Source: Atopsyche davidsoni (lineage: Eukaryota > Arthropoda > Insecta > Trichoptera > Hydrobiosidae). From it: DNA of 64,000 nucleotides. The stretch covers positions 9,712,501 through 9,776,500 of the forward strand of contig JAILWY010000002.1 of NCBI GenBank assembly GCA_022113835.1, read 5' to 3'. Below the pieces are notes generated by a model that made no database searches, was not told the origin of the DNA, and saw nothing but the letters and a program-made list of their open reading frames with translations. Positions 14,561 to 27,746 of this stretch are shown here, in pieces (position 1 is the stretch's first letter; every line of letters begins with the position of its first letter). The translations under genes were made by a program, and so were the position numbers.

Positions 14561-14813
14561 ATTTTACTCATTTGGATTCAAATTTTTTAATGACTTTATG
14601 CATCTCAAGGTATTTCAAAGTGATATATTGAATAAAAAATGCTGTGAATTCAGAGTAATTTATTACAGAATTATACACATTTAGAATTTATGAAGCTAGT
14701 TTAGAACAAAGACATTAAATAATATTACCTGTAAATTGTAAATAAATTTGATAACGTAAATGTTACGCGAGGTACATAAATAATTTTTCTTTAATATTTG
14801 AAATAAAATGCTT

Positions 14814-14868
14814 GAGTGATTTTTCTTGATGACCGATTTCGTCAACCTTTCACGTTGGCATTATAAAA
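14814..14868 (+). repeat. Dispersed repeat, copy 1
   Basis: A GTGATTTTTC start, then ACCGATTTCGTCAACC and TTTCACGTTGGCATTAT, recurs inverted at about 58476-58545. Probably the end of an interspersed element; the family is not recognised. Confidence 0.6.
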
Positions 14869-15104
14869 CTGAATTTTTTTAAAGTATTAAAATGGAATTC
14901 CTCCGAGTACTCTCTGTCAAAAATATTGAATTTTGATAACTTAAGGAGTGTTTTTGTTTTTTTGTGTTTTTTTTGCTGCCTAGATCATTCAAATTAGTAA
15001 ATTCACGCACCAATTCAATGCAATTTATAATAAACATAATAGTAGTGTTTTTTTTTTTTTTTTTATATTTGCTACAATTTTCAGGCAGTGGGTGTTAATT
15101 AAAC

Positions 15105-15655
15105 ATCTATGTGTAAACTAATGTGCCTAATCATATTGATAATAATATAATAAATACGCATCTGATTGACGTTCTCTCTCGAAACTCTCAGAAAAATATC
15201 ATCGTGATTTGTGTGGGATTTGAACCCACATCCCCCGTACATGGCCGGTGTACTAACCCTTGTACTAACGAATCACATTTATCGAGAATTTTTAACAATC
15301 ATACTCTACATATGAACCAATATGCCCAGGCCAACCAATATTTAGTGATTTGCATATTACGAGTATATACGCATCTGATTGACGTTCAATTCAAAAAATA
15401 GACATACGTATATGATGGTGCGCGTCTTGGCTAAATTAATAGATTTTAAAAAATTATATCCAGATGGGATCAAAATCGCTTGCAAAACACTAAATATTGG
15501 TTGGCACATCGGTTCATATGTAGAGTATGATTGTTAAAAATTCTCGATTAATGGATGTGATTCGTTAGTACAAGGGTCAGGGTCATTTTTCTGAGAATTT
15601 CTTCAATCATCTTCTCTGTGTGAACTAATGTGCCTAACGTCACGAAATATATATT
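15105..15655. mobile_element. Two tRNA-cored foldback elements, head to head
   Basis: One copy is in minus orientation: its tRNA-like core is at 15205-15274, with GGATTTGAACC as the inverted B-box. It abuts a plus-orientation copy at about 15416-15655 that has lost the 3' half of the core. The shared flanks TATGTAGAGTATGATTG and CTCAGAAAAATATCATCG identify the family. Together they form a large inverted repeat. Confidence 0.75.
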
Positions 15656-16720
15656 TAATACACGGGGAGAGCAGAAATTCACTCTAATTTTCCTAGCATA
15701 TAAACATCACCAATATATAAATTGACCGAGACAAGACGGTAGGCATGCGTCCGTTTGTCGTAATTAAAATTCCTCGGCCATATCCCCAGTGCGCTGTTGC
15801 CTACATTTAAATACGTGCAATTACACTGGTAGGGTAGGCGGCGACCACCGGGCCTCCAGACACCGGCCACCTCCTCGCGCGTCATGTTACCCCGTGAGTA
15901 ATGACTCCTCCAGACTGCTCCCGGGCGCCCCGGGCCCTCCCCGCCCTGCCCCCGCCCTGGCCCCCACTCCAGCCCCCGCCCCGGCCCCGGGCCGCATGAT
16001 GGAATTCCCTGATGCGAAATTGGTTAAAATTAACGTCCATAGCGGCCACATTAGTAGAATTATTTGCTTATAGACTCCTGCTGCTTCTGCGCGCTGCTAA
16101 CTGCTGCGAAAGAATTTTAAAGGGTACGCGCTCACTTTGCTGCTGATTTATGACTTCTCTGTTTTAGTTATCAACGTATTATCAAAGGTCATATGTTAAT
16201 TTATGCTTTAGTAACGGTAAAATAAACTGGCCCTTTTATTTTCAATTGAGCTAAAAAAAAAAAATAGCATCTTCAATACAAAATTCACCTGTTTTGATGA
16301 GAATCAAACAAGCTTTTATCTAAGATCGATCCAATTATTTAACAATAATAACAGGTGCGAAAAATGCGAAAATACAAAACGCCATCAATCACACCTCATT
16401 ACGATCTGGAGAACTTGTCGCCTTGAGAGCGAGGACGTCCATTAAGTGGTAAACTGCTGCAACGGTCGATAGACATGAAATCAACGCAAATGCTTTGGTG
16501 GATTGTTAAGGGAGGGAAATCACCACTTCCGGCAAGCGTCTTCCCGCGGCGGAAGTGCACAATTAGCTCCACTTATGATGCAGCACCAGCCCGAGGAAGC
16601 CCTGCACTACCATTTATCAAACTGCGGTGGATTGGGCCCTGATCCGGCCGATTAGAATCCTTAATTGATTTCAGTTATATTATATAAGCTCTACAAGGAA
16701 GCGTTTAAAAGGCAATTAAT
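15656..16720. other. hth intron: complex block
   Basis: 15780-16000 includes a C-rich tract (15905-15995), and 16080-16160 and 16380-16720 are complex. TTAAGTGG at 16443-16450 fits an NK-class homeodomain site and TGATTTAT at 16144-16151 an Exd-Hox half. No coding evidence. Confidence 0.4.
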
Positions 16721-19060
16721 ATCTCTGCCGTGGCTTTGTTGTTATTCGACATTAAAGCAATTTTATTAAAATATTATAAAATTGTTCATAATGATAAATT
16801 ACGCCTCAAATGCACGAGATGCATTTAATTCATATTTATAAGATATGCCATTATTTTTTAATAATAAAACAATAAGTTTTTGTATAAACATTTTTAAACC
16901 GCTTTACGGGAAAACTTTAACAGCTTTATTTAATTGTATATCTTAATATGTAAAACTAAAAAAAAAAGCTTTTTATAGATAACTGATTAATTTCTTTGAG
17001 TTTTGACCTACACATATAAGTCTTATTATTTGTAAATCAATAGAAGCTTTATTGTTTTAGTTAATAAGTTCAACAGTATCTAAAACCATATGATCTTATT
17101 TATATTGGTACAATACAATATTTAAAAAAATAGTCATGAACATAAAACGGCTTAGTAACGATTTCTCTTATAATCTAAAGATATTAAATTATGAGCAACA
17201 AGTTGAAGTATAAAAATTTCTTAAATTTATATTTAATGTTAAAAAAAAACCTATATAAAAAAATTAATTCTTATTCGTAAACAAAAAGTTATAATTATTA
17301 AAATCATACGCAAGCAAAAAGCATAACATAACTTATATTATATGTGACATCATTCAATTATCAGAGCTACATAAGCTTAAGTATCTTTGAATAATTCAAG
17401 ATCAACTAAATACTTTTTAATTTATTCAAGTGGTCTTTTATCTATTATCTGTCAAGTGAACAATTTAAACTCATAAAAATCTCATTCGAAAATGATAAAT
17501 GTTCATAAGTAATTAATTAAATGTTTATTTATATCCGGGTGCATGTGACACGTCAAACAGGCTGCATTTCTTTAATTACCTGCTTTGATTGCAAGGTAGA
17601 GATTAATTTCGCCTCTTGATTTGTTTCAATTACATTCCCGCATTCCGCGGTGCCATTTTTCATGTCAACTTGTTAACCTTTTTTTGTTGTTAATATTTTC
17701 AACTGATTGATATGATTAATAAAGCACGTACGCCATAACACACTTAACTGTTAATCAGATCGTAATTAATTACAGCAGTGTAAAAGCCATTAATAACAAC
17801 TATAATAATATATAAATTTATTTATTATTTTAAGCGACAAAACTCATCGTTGAAATATTATAAATATATCTCATCATCAACTTTTACTGTTAAATGGTAT
17901 ATTATTTGTCACTATTTACTTACACTGACAATACGTTTAAAATATTATATTTTAAGCACTTCAGTCAAAAGTATTAATATAATTGTAAACATAAATAACC
18001 ATATATTTAAACTGCAAGACATTGATTAGTAAATATTCTTGAATTCTACTTGTTCAGTGCTACTAAATATTTTTACAACATTTATTATAAATACATTTTT
18101 TGTAAAAATATGTGCTCTGATATAAAATCAATTGCGTCTATTTGTATTTGTAATTAAATCTACAACTAGTTGAATTTATTAGTTTAGGTCATACGATAAT
18201 TTAAATTTTCACTATTTCTTAAGTTTTAATTGCGTTTAAGTTTAAAGTATACAATAAATAAAGGTCCATTCACATCATGCGGTTATCTCTCCGTGGCTGA
18301 AACGAAGGCAGTGTAAACACGGCCGTGCTATATTTATAATGAGTATTTTATCAGTTAATCTCCCATATTGTGTTTCCTCATACAAGTAGATTAGGGTGGG
18401 GGTGGTACAACGCTAGGGGATGATACCATCAGCACAGTAACAAAACAACCCAGCGGGCAAAGATTATATTCAAAACTGCATTATAATACTAGCAATAGAA
18501 GATGCACGGAATGGACAAACCATCGTTCTAATCTTATATAAATTAACATCATAGCAATATTTTTTAAACATAATTTAATCGGATGTTATTTATTTCTTCA
18601 GTGTTGTTTTTTTTATTTTGAAAATTCGTTTATTAAATGACAATTTTATAAGATAAAAGGGTATAATAAACCACTATATATATATATATATATTGTAGTC
18701 TGTTTACGATATTTGGAGTTTTGGAGAATTTTTCATAAACAAGGTATAGATTTATGGGGTATAAAAATCATCTACATGAAAGTCAAATGATTTGTCATTT
18801 TAGTAAAGCCCTAACAAAGACTTACTGGACTGGTAGTAACTAACCAAAAGCATCCTCTTTTGCGTTGTTTACTTACGCTAAGCCACAAAGAACACCCAAA
18901 AATAAATAGACGAAATAGGAAAATTGCAAATCGGTTACTAGTTGTGTCGAAAAACGAAATAAGCAGTCGGTATCCAATTTAATATATTTGATATTTTAAT
19001 TTAATTTCCTGTGTAAATTCTGTAAAGATTTTTTTTAATCAAGAAATAAATAATTGAATA
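16721..19060. other. hth intron: AT-rich, little content
   Basis: A long AT-rich stretch. 17530-17780 and 18270-18480 are slightly more complex, and 18674-18693 is a short (TA)n. Nothing else seen. Confidence 0.5.
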
Positions 19061-22000
19061 CGTTTTTATTTTGATTTCTTCTTGCTATTTCAAAGGCATA
19101 ATGACGTCAGATTCTACTTCAAGAAGCGATAAATCAATAGGATGGTATAAATTGGACTGTGACCGATGCGCGAGGAGAGATATAATCGATGTCCGACGCC
19201 TCTCCCGTGTCGTCCGTCAGACTCGGTGTGGGCGGTTCGATATTTTAATTAATATTTACCCAACTAGTTGTCTATCCTGTGGCAAATCCAAAGGCAATTT
19301 GGCCAATTTGAAAAAAAATCCCGACATCCTCTAATTTCAAGTGAACTTTCAGATCCGGTTTGATATTTTTTTTTCATTATTACTGAAGTGACTCGAAACA
19401 TAATCATGGGAATATATTTTTTCATACGATCACTCTAGGTACCACTTTGGATACCATGAGATTCCAACATGTTTTTTTTTTATTTTGAATTAAAAATACA
19501 CCGTTAGCTAAACGTGTCTTTGACTTTTTTAATGTATAAAAAAAACCAATATATTATTTATAATAAATATACGCAGTGCTTAAATTTTATTAAAAAATTG
19601 CGTTTCGATGCTCTAACCCTTTTATAACTTTTTCTATTTATTTTAAAAGCGTACTATTGATAATTTTTTCATTGTGATCATTTGTGAATTATTTTAATAA
19701 ATTCAGTAACTATTGCCTCTTAATATTTTTTTCTTGATATGTTAGATAAATGAATAGATATGAACTCTCAGTTACGCGTAATGTTTGTATGTTTGTAATA
19801 ATTGCAAAATTGTGCATAAAGTCTAGAATTCTCTAACACGTAAAATCACAATTTGAAAGTCGGCATTTTAACATGCAGAATCACAACAAACAAAGTCGTA
19901 CGCATTTCCCTTTTTTAATGTCGAGATCGGGGGTAGTGACCGGGGGTTGTAGTATTAAATTGGATAGAGAAGAACACGGCCCGGCGAGGGCGGGGGAGCG
20001 TGTTCGCCCGCCCCGCCGCCAAACCGAGCCCATTTATCAAATTAATGATTCTGCGATTCAAATTTTAAACTACGCAGTGGCTCCCCGCGACAGCCGAGGC
20101 GCACGAGCCGACAGCTGACTCCAGAAACCATTATATTTTAATTGCCAAAGTCTTGCAGTTAACAATCATTTCTTCATTGAGCGCAAACGCAAAGATCTCA
20201 CTGCAATAATCATTCATTGATTCAATCGAACGTGTGATTATATTGAATTTAAATGTATGAGAGGTTGCGTCAAAATGCAGGAGCGCTATTTCCCATTCGC
20301 TGCCATAACGATAAATGCTCGCGCGCACGGCGCCGCAACTCCGGCGGACCGGCAGGCCGGGCTGCCGCTCCTTTGTTTAATTACAGTGGGCTGTTTACAC
20401 TTGGCCACTATTCGCGTAAATAAATCGACTCTAATTGTAAATATCGGCGCCCGCGCTCCTCGGGAGTGCAGAAGCGGCGGGCGGCTGACGGATTGAGGGC
20501 CTCGCCTCTGCATCGGGCGTAAACTTGCTCCAGCAATAACAATCACTTATGCATTCCTGATACTATTCTTGTCAATACAAAGCAACGATTCGGGCCACGG
20601 GTGTCTGCTTCCGCGCGTTTTCACATCGAACTTTTTTTCCTATTAATAATTTGATACTGCAATGACATATGCGAGGGAGCCTCTATACAATACATGAAAC
20701 TTTCTGAGAATATATTGAGCAAAAAAACAGCAACACGTTTTTAAAACTTAATATGGAAGTGATAATTTACATAAAAAGTTAAAATACTCTACACAAAATT
20801 TTATCAAAATAAATGTTTTTGCACGCACTTGCAGGCTCAGTATTTTCTTATTTACTATGAAGTGTGAAGAGTGTCGATGCTATAAAATATATGTTCGATA
20901 CATGCGGGCTCTCTCGGAGAATGTCTTATTAGAACCTCAGCATAAAAACAAGGGTCCCCGTCCCCGGGGCGCTCCGCGGCTCTATGGCCGTGTTTCATGC
21001 TGAAGAGCTCTCCGAAGCGAGCGGCCGTGCTCTCCGGGCGCCGACCCGGCCGTAAATCGGCCCATCGCCCATCGACAAGTATCAATTCCGGCTACTCGAA
21101 TCCTCATAACCGCCGCCGAGAATCATCGCATCTCGGATCTTCATAATTCCGAGCAGCCGTTGTCCCGCCCCGGCTTCCTCGGCGCTGGGGTGACTCTGCG
21201 ACATTCTGCGCCCTCGGCACCGCACCGCGCCGGTAATGGCATTATCACCGGCTCCTTGTAGCTATGGGGTTGACCCTGCGATTGACCCTCGCAGGCTGCA
21301 GTCATAACGGCCAAATGACACCAGCCTCTCGGATCGTGTCGGGGGGTCACCTTCCGACCCTCTAAATTAGAGCCGCCCCTCGCCCTGCTACTCGCCGACG
21401 TTCGTGTGCCCCCGCTTGACGAGAAGATTGCGTGAAAATTGCGACGTTTATGAAATATGCTCCCCCCCCGATACGGCGAGATTGCATATTTTCGGATTTG
21501 GGCCTTCCTCAAATCGATGCGGAAATTCGCCTGCTTTTCGATAAATTCGCCTCTGTGTGCACGCGCAGTGGCTTATGAACAAACTCGTACCAATCGAATC
21601 AAATGATTTCTTACGAATTTTTATTGATAGCGACTCAATTGACTTTATTGTCGTATGCACATAGACTGAAATATTAATTATTTTTTGTTTTATATAAAGT
21701 TACGAAACTATCGTAACTTCTTGGTTTCAAACATCAAATAGTCTGTACTTATTCATTTTATATAGTAATAGATTAAAAACACATTAGTAAGACGATTCGC
21801 TGCTTCGATGTCAAAAGGCAAAAAACACTACCGCAGCGCATTCACATACGGCTGTTGATATTTTCGCGTTAGCTTATATAAATTGGTCTATTTTCTACAG
21901 GGGTAGAAAATCTCTGTCACATCTGACGCTTATAAGTGATAACATTTAATGTCAAGTTACAAATTATTTTAATAAATTTGACCTGCGGATAACGACGGGG

Positions 22001-22360
22001 GCGTATTGGAGCGCCGGCGATCGAGGGTTTTGAGTAAAGCCTAATTATTCTGGGATTTGCAGACGGAGACGCGTCCGAGGCGGCCCTGCCCCGCCCTAAT
22101 GAGCCGGGCGACACGTGCGGCGGATTTCTGTGCTAATTCGCACCGTATAACCCCGAAACATTACACCGATACCCGAATGTGATAGATCGCTTTCTGCGCT
22201 CTCGATAGCACGGCTCTAATGTACTGAACATTTTACGCCATCGTTTTAAAAAAATATATATTAAAAACTCATTGAAGCCTTGTAAAAACGAGCACTTTTA
22301 ACCCGTCATCTAGACGATCCGCAACCATCCGATCCAAGTAACACAATATTTAATTGGCAT
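19061..22360. other. hth intron: extended complex blocks
   Basis: 19070-19340, 19860-20560, 20830-21660 and 21940-22340 are complex, GC-richer and non-repetitive. Open frames of up to about 120 codons exist on both strands but lack motif or splice support, so I read them as chance frames in conserved noncoding DNA. Confidence 0.4.
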
Positions 22361-22371
22361 AATAAGTACGT

Positions 22372-22565
22372 TGTTTTATTTATAGGATATGATTGTTAGA
22401 AATTCTTGCCTAGTACTAGTGATTCGTTGGCATAATTGGTAATGCACCGGGCATGTGAGCTTGAGGATGTGGGTTCTCGAATCCCACACAAATCACGATG
22501 ATATTTTTCTAAGAGTTTCTTTAATCAATTTTCAATATTTGAATAAATGTACTTAATCATTATCG
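22372..22565 (+). mobile_element. tRNA-cored foldback element
   Basis: The tRNA-like core is at 22421-22495: a 7-bp acceptor-like stem, a D-arm-like stretch, and a T-arm with GGTTCTCGAATCC. The left flank starting near AATAAGTACG and the right flank ending ATGTACTTAATCATTATC are imperfect inverted repeats of each other. This subfamily resembles the copies at 36685 and 47760. Confidence 0.75.
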
Positions 22566-22604
22566 ATCCGCAACAAGTAAATAACTACCATTTTAGTCGT
22601 TTTT

Positions 22605-22739
22605 GAGCCGGCTACACACGTTGTAACACAACTTTCAACCGATTCGTAATTAGTGTGCAAGTAAACATCACAAAAATGGGCACTATTGGCTATTTACAAT
22701 TCGGTTGTCAGTTGTGTTGCAGTATGTGTAAAAAGGCTT
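22605..22739. mobile_element. Short foldback MITE
   Basis: About 45-bp imperfect inverted repeats share TACACA, AACACAACT and CAACCGA, and are separated by about 40 bases. The form is that of a miniature inverted-repeat element (hAT- or Harbinger-like in style). Target duplication not determined. Confidence 0.55.
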
Positions 22740-24180
22740 TCAGTTTTTTTAAATGACGTTTTAAATACCCGTGGGTAACAGATTTACGTATAATATTTTT
22801 AAGCGATTTAATGCTATAAATGATCAGAATATTTAGTTATCACTTAAACTCGTTGAGTTTCTCGTAATCAAATTAAAATTTAGCTGCACGCAGGGTAAAA
22901 ATATATATTGATCAATATTATAGAAACGGTTTTTTTTATTTTTTTACAGTAAGTATGACCGGATATATAAATACGACGAGCGGTTAAGTTAGCGCTTCGT
23001 TTTAATTCAACAGTCCATTGGAATCGATACAATTTAACTGGCACCTGTTCGATATTTGCCAATCTATTCTGAGCAATCCAATAACGGTGTCAGATGCAAA
23101 TGCCCGCCGCAGGCAGGTGGCCGCCCCGCGACAAGCGACCACCATTACTTGGGCATCAAGACGCTTATAATGCAATTCAAAAATATCATTATAATATTTT
23201 AAAATCGAAAAGATGAGGGGATTAACGGGAAATTCGATATCGCTATAAATTATTCGTTCAAAAAGACGGGAAGTCAAAGTGTATTTTAAACGATTTAAAC
23301 ACAAGTTAAAATCAGTCATGGAAAATAAATTCGCCTTAAAAAATATAATATATTTACTGCAAGCATTTAGTTAATATTTGCAATCGATACTTAAAAATTT
23401 ACTTGTTTTATAAAAATATGAATAAAAGTCGACGTTGTTTTAAGCAGAGAACAGCAGTTCTCACCACTGCACTATCAAATTATTAATATTCATCTCAGAA
23501 AATGATTGATATTGAGCAATAGCGTAATAACATCCTTAATTTACCAATCACTCTGACACCTGAAACATATTCATCTCGTCAAAAGCGGACGACAACTGTT
23601 CGCGAGAGAACAAAAACACTAAAAACGCATCCATTTCAAAAGCGACAACAAAAATAAATAACGCGGCGCACAATGCAGTAACGAGATAAAAAGTGAATGC
23701 TCGCCCATAAATGGCGCCGGAATGAATACGTCAAAGTATGACAAGCCCCGTCCATGGACCGCCGGTGCTGCAGACATCTCCGACCTCGTGCCCCCGGGTA
23801 CTCGAAGCGATTTACCTGTAATTACTACTTCGTATTGCCTTAATTTTTTTAGAGTGATTGAGCTCCGGTTATTACTTAAGTTCAAGTGAAAAATTGACCG
23901 CGATATTTTATGTGAAAATTTATGTCAGTGCTATTTTTGTCATGTCATGTCGAGTCTAATTTCCATAATCTTTGTTGTATTATGAATAACGACTGTATAT
24001 GTACGTATACCATTAAGTAAAATTGAATATAATGTATTTCTTCTCTAGAGTAAAATTGCAAACAATATTAATTAAAAATCGTCGTTATGAGATAAATGTA
24101 AAAACAAAAATAATATTCAAGTGTTGGTAAATGCTGCCTGCATACAAAAGCGTTGGATGGAATTAATACATAAAATATTT
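22740..24180. other. hth intron: mixed AT-rich and two complex patches
   Basis: 22980-23330 and 23530-23890 are complex; the rest is AT-rich. No genes recognised. Confidence 0.4.
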
Positions 24181-26253
24181 TTACCTTTTAAAGTTAATCG
24201 TGCTGGAGTAAACAAGTTAATTTTTAGGCCTCGAGTTAGCTCCGTCCCGGAATTTGATAAGTTCAAATCGAAGCGATATTTCGTGCGATAGAAATTGTGA
24301 CTCGCTTATAACGGGTGGGCGGGGGCGGGGAGCGAGGGCGGCCTGAATACCAACGACTCCATCTACATAATAAATACCATCCACGGGGGCCCCCAATCAC
24401 GCGGCGGCCCGGGGCACGCGCCACGGGCACAAATCATATTTCAATCTCATAAACTGACCAGAGGGACGGCCGCCCCCGCCCAAGACGGCATCCAGAATCC
24501 TGGACGTGATATTTGATTCCCCCGGAATCATAGCGGGCGTTATTTAGGAGCGAATGCGCGGCGCATGGGAACTGCCCTAAAGCAGGCCCGCCCGCCCCGC
24601 CCTGCGGATGCCGATTCCCGCAGACTCCTGAAAGCAGAGGCGGGCAAGCAGAGCTTGTCAAATAATATGACTCGCTTGTTTGCTTGTCTACTTTTTTTTA
24701 CTTTGATACTGTATCAGCGGGCTAATCTCCAGGTAGAGCGGGGCGCAAGCCGAGGAGCGCCCACCGAGCCCGTCTCCTGCTCGCTCTTCTTAATATCTGA
24801 TCGAATGGCAAAGTAAATACGGCGCGGGGAACGGCCCGTGCACTCGCGCTAATGGGTTTAATCGTCTATCTTTTTAAATTACCCTGTTTCTTTTCTCGTT
24901 ACTTACAATTAATTCGGCCGGTGAAGTTCGCGCCGTACCCTTTCGAGGATCCCGCGAGCTTTAAATGCGTTAATTGCTTTTTTCAGCCCCGACTGCTATT
25001 TTACCGAATAATTAATTAGCGAAACATTTATTAAAGGGCGACATTACAAAACACTTAAGGTGCTCCTTCTTCGCATCTTAATTTCCATAATGCTACTTTT
25101 AAAAATACCTCCGTTTCCTGCGACGGAGGGAATTATGATCCGAGAACGCGTAATGCCCTCATAGTAAATTTTACTGCAAATATTTTGCCGGCTCGAGAGA
25201 AATCCGCCTCCGGGGGTAGTCGACGATCCGGCCCGGCGAATTAACCCTTAATTAAACAAAATCACAATTTATAGCTTCGGTTCTTTCCGACTTAGGGCTT
25301 GTTTCCTAGCTCCCGCGCCATTACGCAGTGCCAGAGGATTCGAATAGCCGAGGTTATACCCGGTACCTTTTCCAGGTGACCTGGCAGAAATAACGGAACC
25401 TGCCTGCGAGCATTTAACAAAATTAAATATACGACAGTAATCCTCGGCAACAGAAAATTGTCCAATTTAATTGCAATAGATACGCCGCCATATTTTCAAC
25501 AAATAATGATTAGAATAATTGTATTCTTCGGCATCGGAAGAGCAGCCGGGGAATAAGGTATCTCGACTAATTCGGGCTCCGTTTATTAGCTGCCGATGGC
25601 TATTAGAAATGCCAGGCTGACTTTTACGCGCGGATATGGTCTCTTTTTATTCCGGCGCCCCGCGTAGGTCGGCCGCCACTTAGGTCGTACGTGTCAAATG
25701 CACCGAATGGCCTATTTAACTCATATCGCCTATGCCATCGGCCAATTTCTGAGGGATTTGGAATGAATTTGACGGTGAGCTTAAGGCCGTTCCCGCACCC
25801 AGAGGAATTCCCCGCACTAACATAACGGCAATCCACGACTTCAACCAATTACTGGCATACCTAACTTGCTATACAATATACCCTTGCATTGTGAGATAAA
25901 AAGAAATTACTCTATAGTATTTACTCGCCTTCCTAAGCTACAAACATATATTACATCAATATACAGCAAAAAATAATACTGACTATATCCGAGTATACTG
26001 AATTAATTTTACAATGTTTATTTGGTTTGGAAAAATATTGTTTAAAGTAAGAGATCACGAATGACAGATATAAATCGAAATATAATATGCGTTATTTTGT
26101 TAAAATGTAGATTATCATTGTGTTTCCACGAAACAGTTAATGATATTCTTTAAATTTAAAACGATTAATCTGCATTTCACGGCCCACATTCGCGAGCGAC
26201 AACTCGCGCCGCTCTCCCGGCAATCCTTTCATCCGCTGCAATTTGTTTTTCTG

Positions 26254-26298
26254 CCCATTGTGACGTACACGATAATAATTACACAATGACACAATGGG
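26254..26298. promoter_or_regulatory. Inverted pair of SOX-like motifs
   Basis: CCCATTGTG (26254-26262) and CACAATGGG (26290-26298) are perfect inverted copies, each holding the SOX core ACAATGG, with a third ACAAT between them. Function is inferred from motif identity only. Confidence 0.4.
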
Positions 26299-26549
26299 CC
26301 GTAATTACCCGGCGCACTCTCTCCCCTTTGAGACGAATCAAATGATTTCTTTGTGCCGGGCGATATATCATTATCGCGAGGGGAGCGGGGACAATGCATC
26401 TCGCTGCAGCATATTGATTGTGTTAGAGAACATGCTCTAACGACGCGACGCGTGTTACCCCGGGCCGGCAATTACTCCCACCGCCTCCCCCAGGCCAACT
26501 CTTTCGGCTCGATTACAATGCCGGGCCGAGGGATAATGCAATAAGCGAT

Positions 26550-26563
26550 GTCCCTATGGAAAC
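26550..26563 (+). promoter_or_regulatory. RFX X-box-like motif
   Basis: GTCCCTATGGAAAC fits the degenerate RFX/DAF-19 X-box GTHNYYATRRNAAC at every position. Confidence 0.3.
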
Positions 26564-26594
26564 AATCATCACGGTGACCCAGTACTGTCTCTGC

Positions 26595-26967
26595 AGATCA
26601 ATATATATATATATATTTTTTTTTTTAATATAGGTTTGGTACCTTGCTTGTTATGTACAAGGTTTGTCATCACAATTTGGGGAAATTTTCAAAAGCTACA
26701 CCCTCTGGTTTATCTTTTTTATGGTTCCGATGACACGCTTCAAGAAGCCATCCAGTGACTTCATCAACTGTAGGTGTCTCGCCACTGACTTCAGGCTCTC
26801 CTGTCGGCATTGGCTCTCCAGTTAGTGTCTCTGAAGACCAAAGATAGGGCACGAACCCACAAGGTGGATCACTGTTTGTGGAGTAATATCATCACAAGGG
26901 AATGTGTCGTCGCTCGTCAAGTGGAACCTGCAGAGATAACTTCTCATCGCTCCATAGATCAATATAT
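26595..26967 (-). mobile_element. 5'-truncated non-LTR retrotransposon fragment
   Basis: A roughly 350-bp insert lies between two copies of AGATCAATATAT (26595-26606 and 26956-26967), a 12-bp target duplication. On the minus strand it ends in A11 followed by (TA)n next to the left duplication, the expected 3' tail. It encodes, with a frameshift, the C-terminal tail of a non-LTR polymerase protein: LCRFHLTSDDTFPCDD, then TVIHLVGSCP, the His/Cys pattern found after the reverse transcriptase domain. It is dead: truncated and frameshifted. Confidence 0.6.
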
Positions 26968-27746
26968 TAAATATTGTAAAAAAAAAAAAAAAAACTAAAT
27001 AAATCATTTTATCTAATCAAATGAATAAAATAAAAAAATTATAACTGTAATCATGCATCAGACTTAATCATATAAAATATCTAAAAAAAAAGTACGACAT
27101 AAGTACGCCAGTGCAAATAATTCAATTGGCATCAAAATAAATATTAAAAACAATCAAAATTTCATTACAAAACTACAAAAATACAAAACAATTGAACGCG
27201 TGCAGTATTCCCCAGTAGTAGATTAAAATTTGCATAAATAATAACAATTTTCGTGATTGGAGGGGACCGCGGCCGTGCGCCGGGGGTGGCGTCACATGTG
27301 CGCCGGCTTACATAATGTTATCTGAGCGGGTTGTCACCCGAAGTCAGACCGACTCTTCGGGGATGTTTTTCTAGGCAATTTGTTTGTCGGGAGCATTAAT
27401 CACCAGCGCGCGCCGGCTGCCGCCCTACCCCCTTCTTCCCTCCGCCGGCGCTCGCATCTTACCCTTCGGATGCTGCGAACATTTTTCATCCCTCATTCGT
27501 GATGAACTGAATCGTTGTATATTGACTGGATCACATATTTTTATTAATATCAAAAATATCCTAAACAGATTAAAATTTTAGGATACGCGTGCGACTTTTC
27601 ACGTCAATTTGAAAATAATGCTTTTTTATATTTTTGAATAAAAAAATTATATAAGAATTATTTTAAAAAATTGTAAATGTAAGAAATAGTTCTTGCTACG
27701 AATAAATCGTTATTAGCTATGTTAGTTATTTTGTGTTTTTTACTAA
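26968..27746. other. hth intron: AT-rich with a small GC-rich patch
   Basis: An A17 run at 26979-26996 lies beside the retrotransposon duplication. 27255-27490 is GC-rich and complex. Otherwise AT-rich with nothing recognised. Confidence 0.4.

Larger units (their letters stand above)
24181..26594. other. hth intron: longest complex block
   Basis: About 24220-25860 and 26160-26594 are dense, complex, non-repetitive sequence with GC near 45-60% and no coding signature. This is the best candidate for a cluster of conserved enhancers. It includes an inverted pair of SOX-like sites and a ciliary-type X-box near its end. Confidence 0.45.

Noticed and set aside
19873..21660. Several 60-120 codon frames on both strands
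   Set aside because: Overlapping frames on opposite strands in complex intron sequence, no motifs or splice sites; the block is better seen as noncoding.
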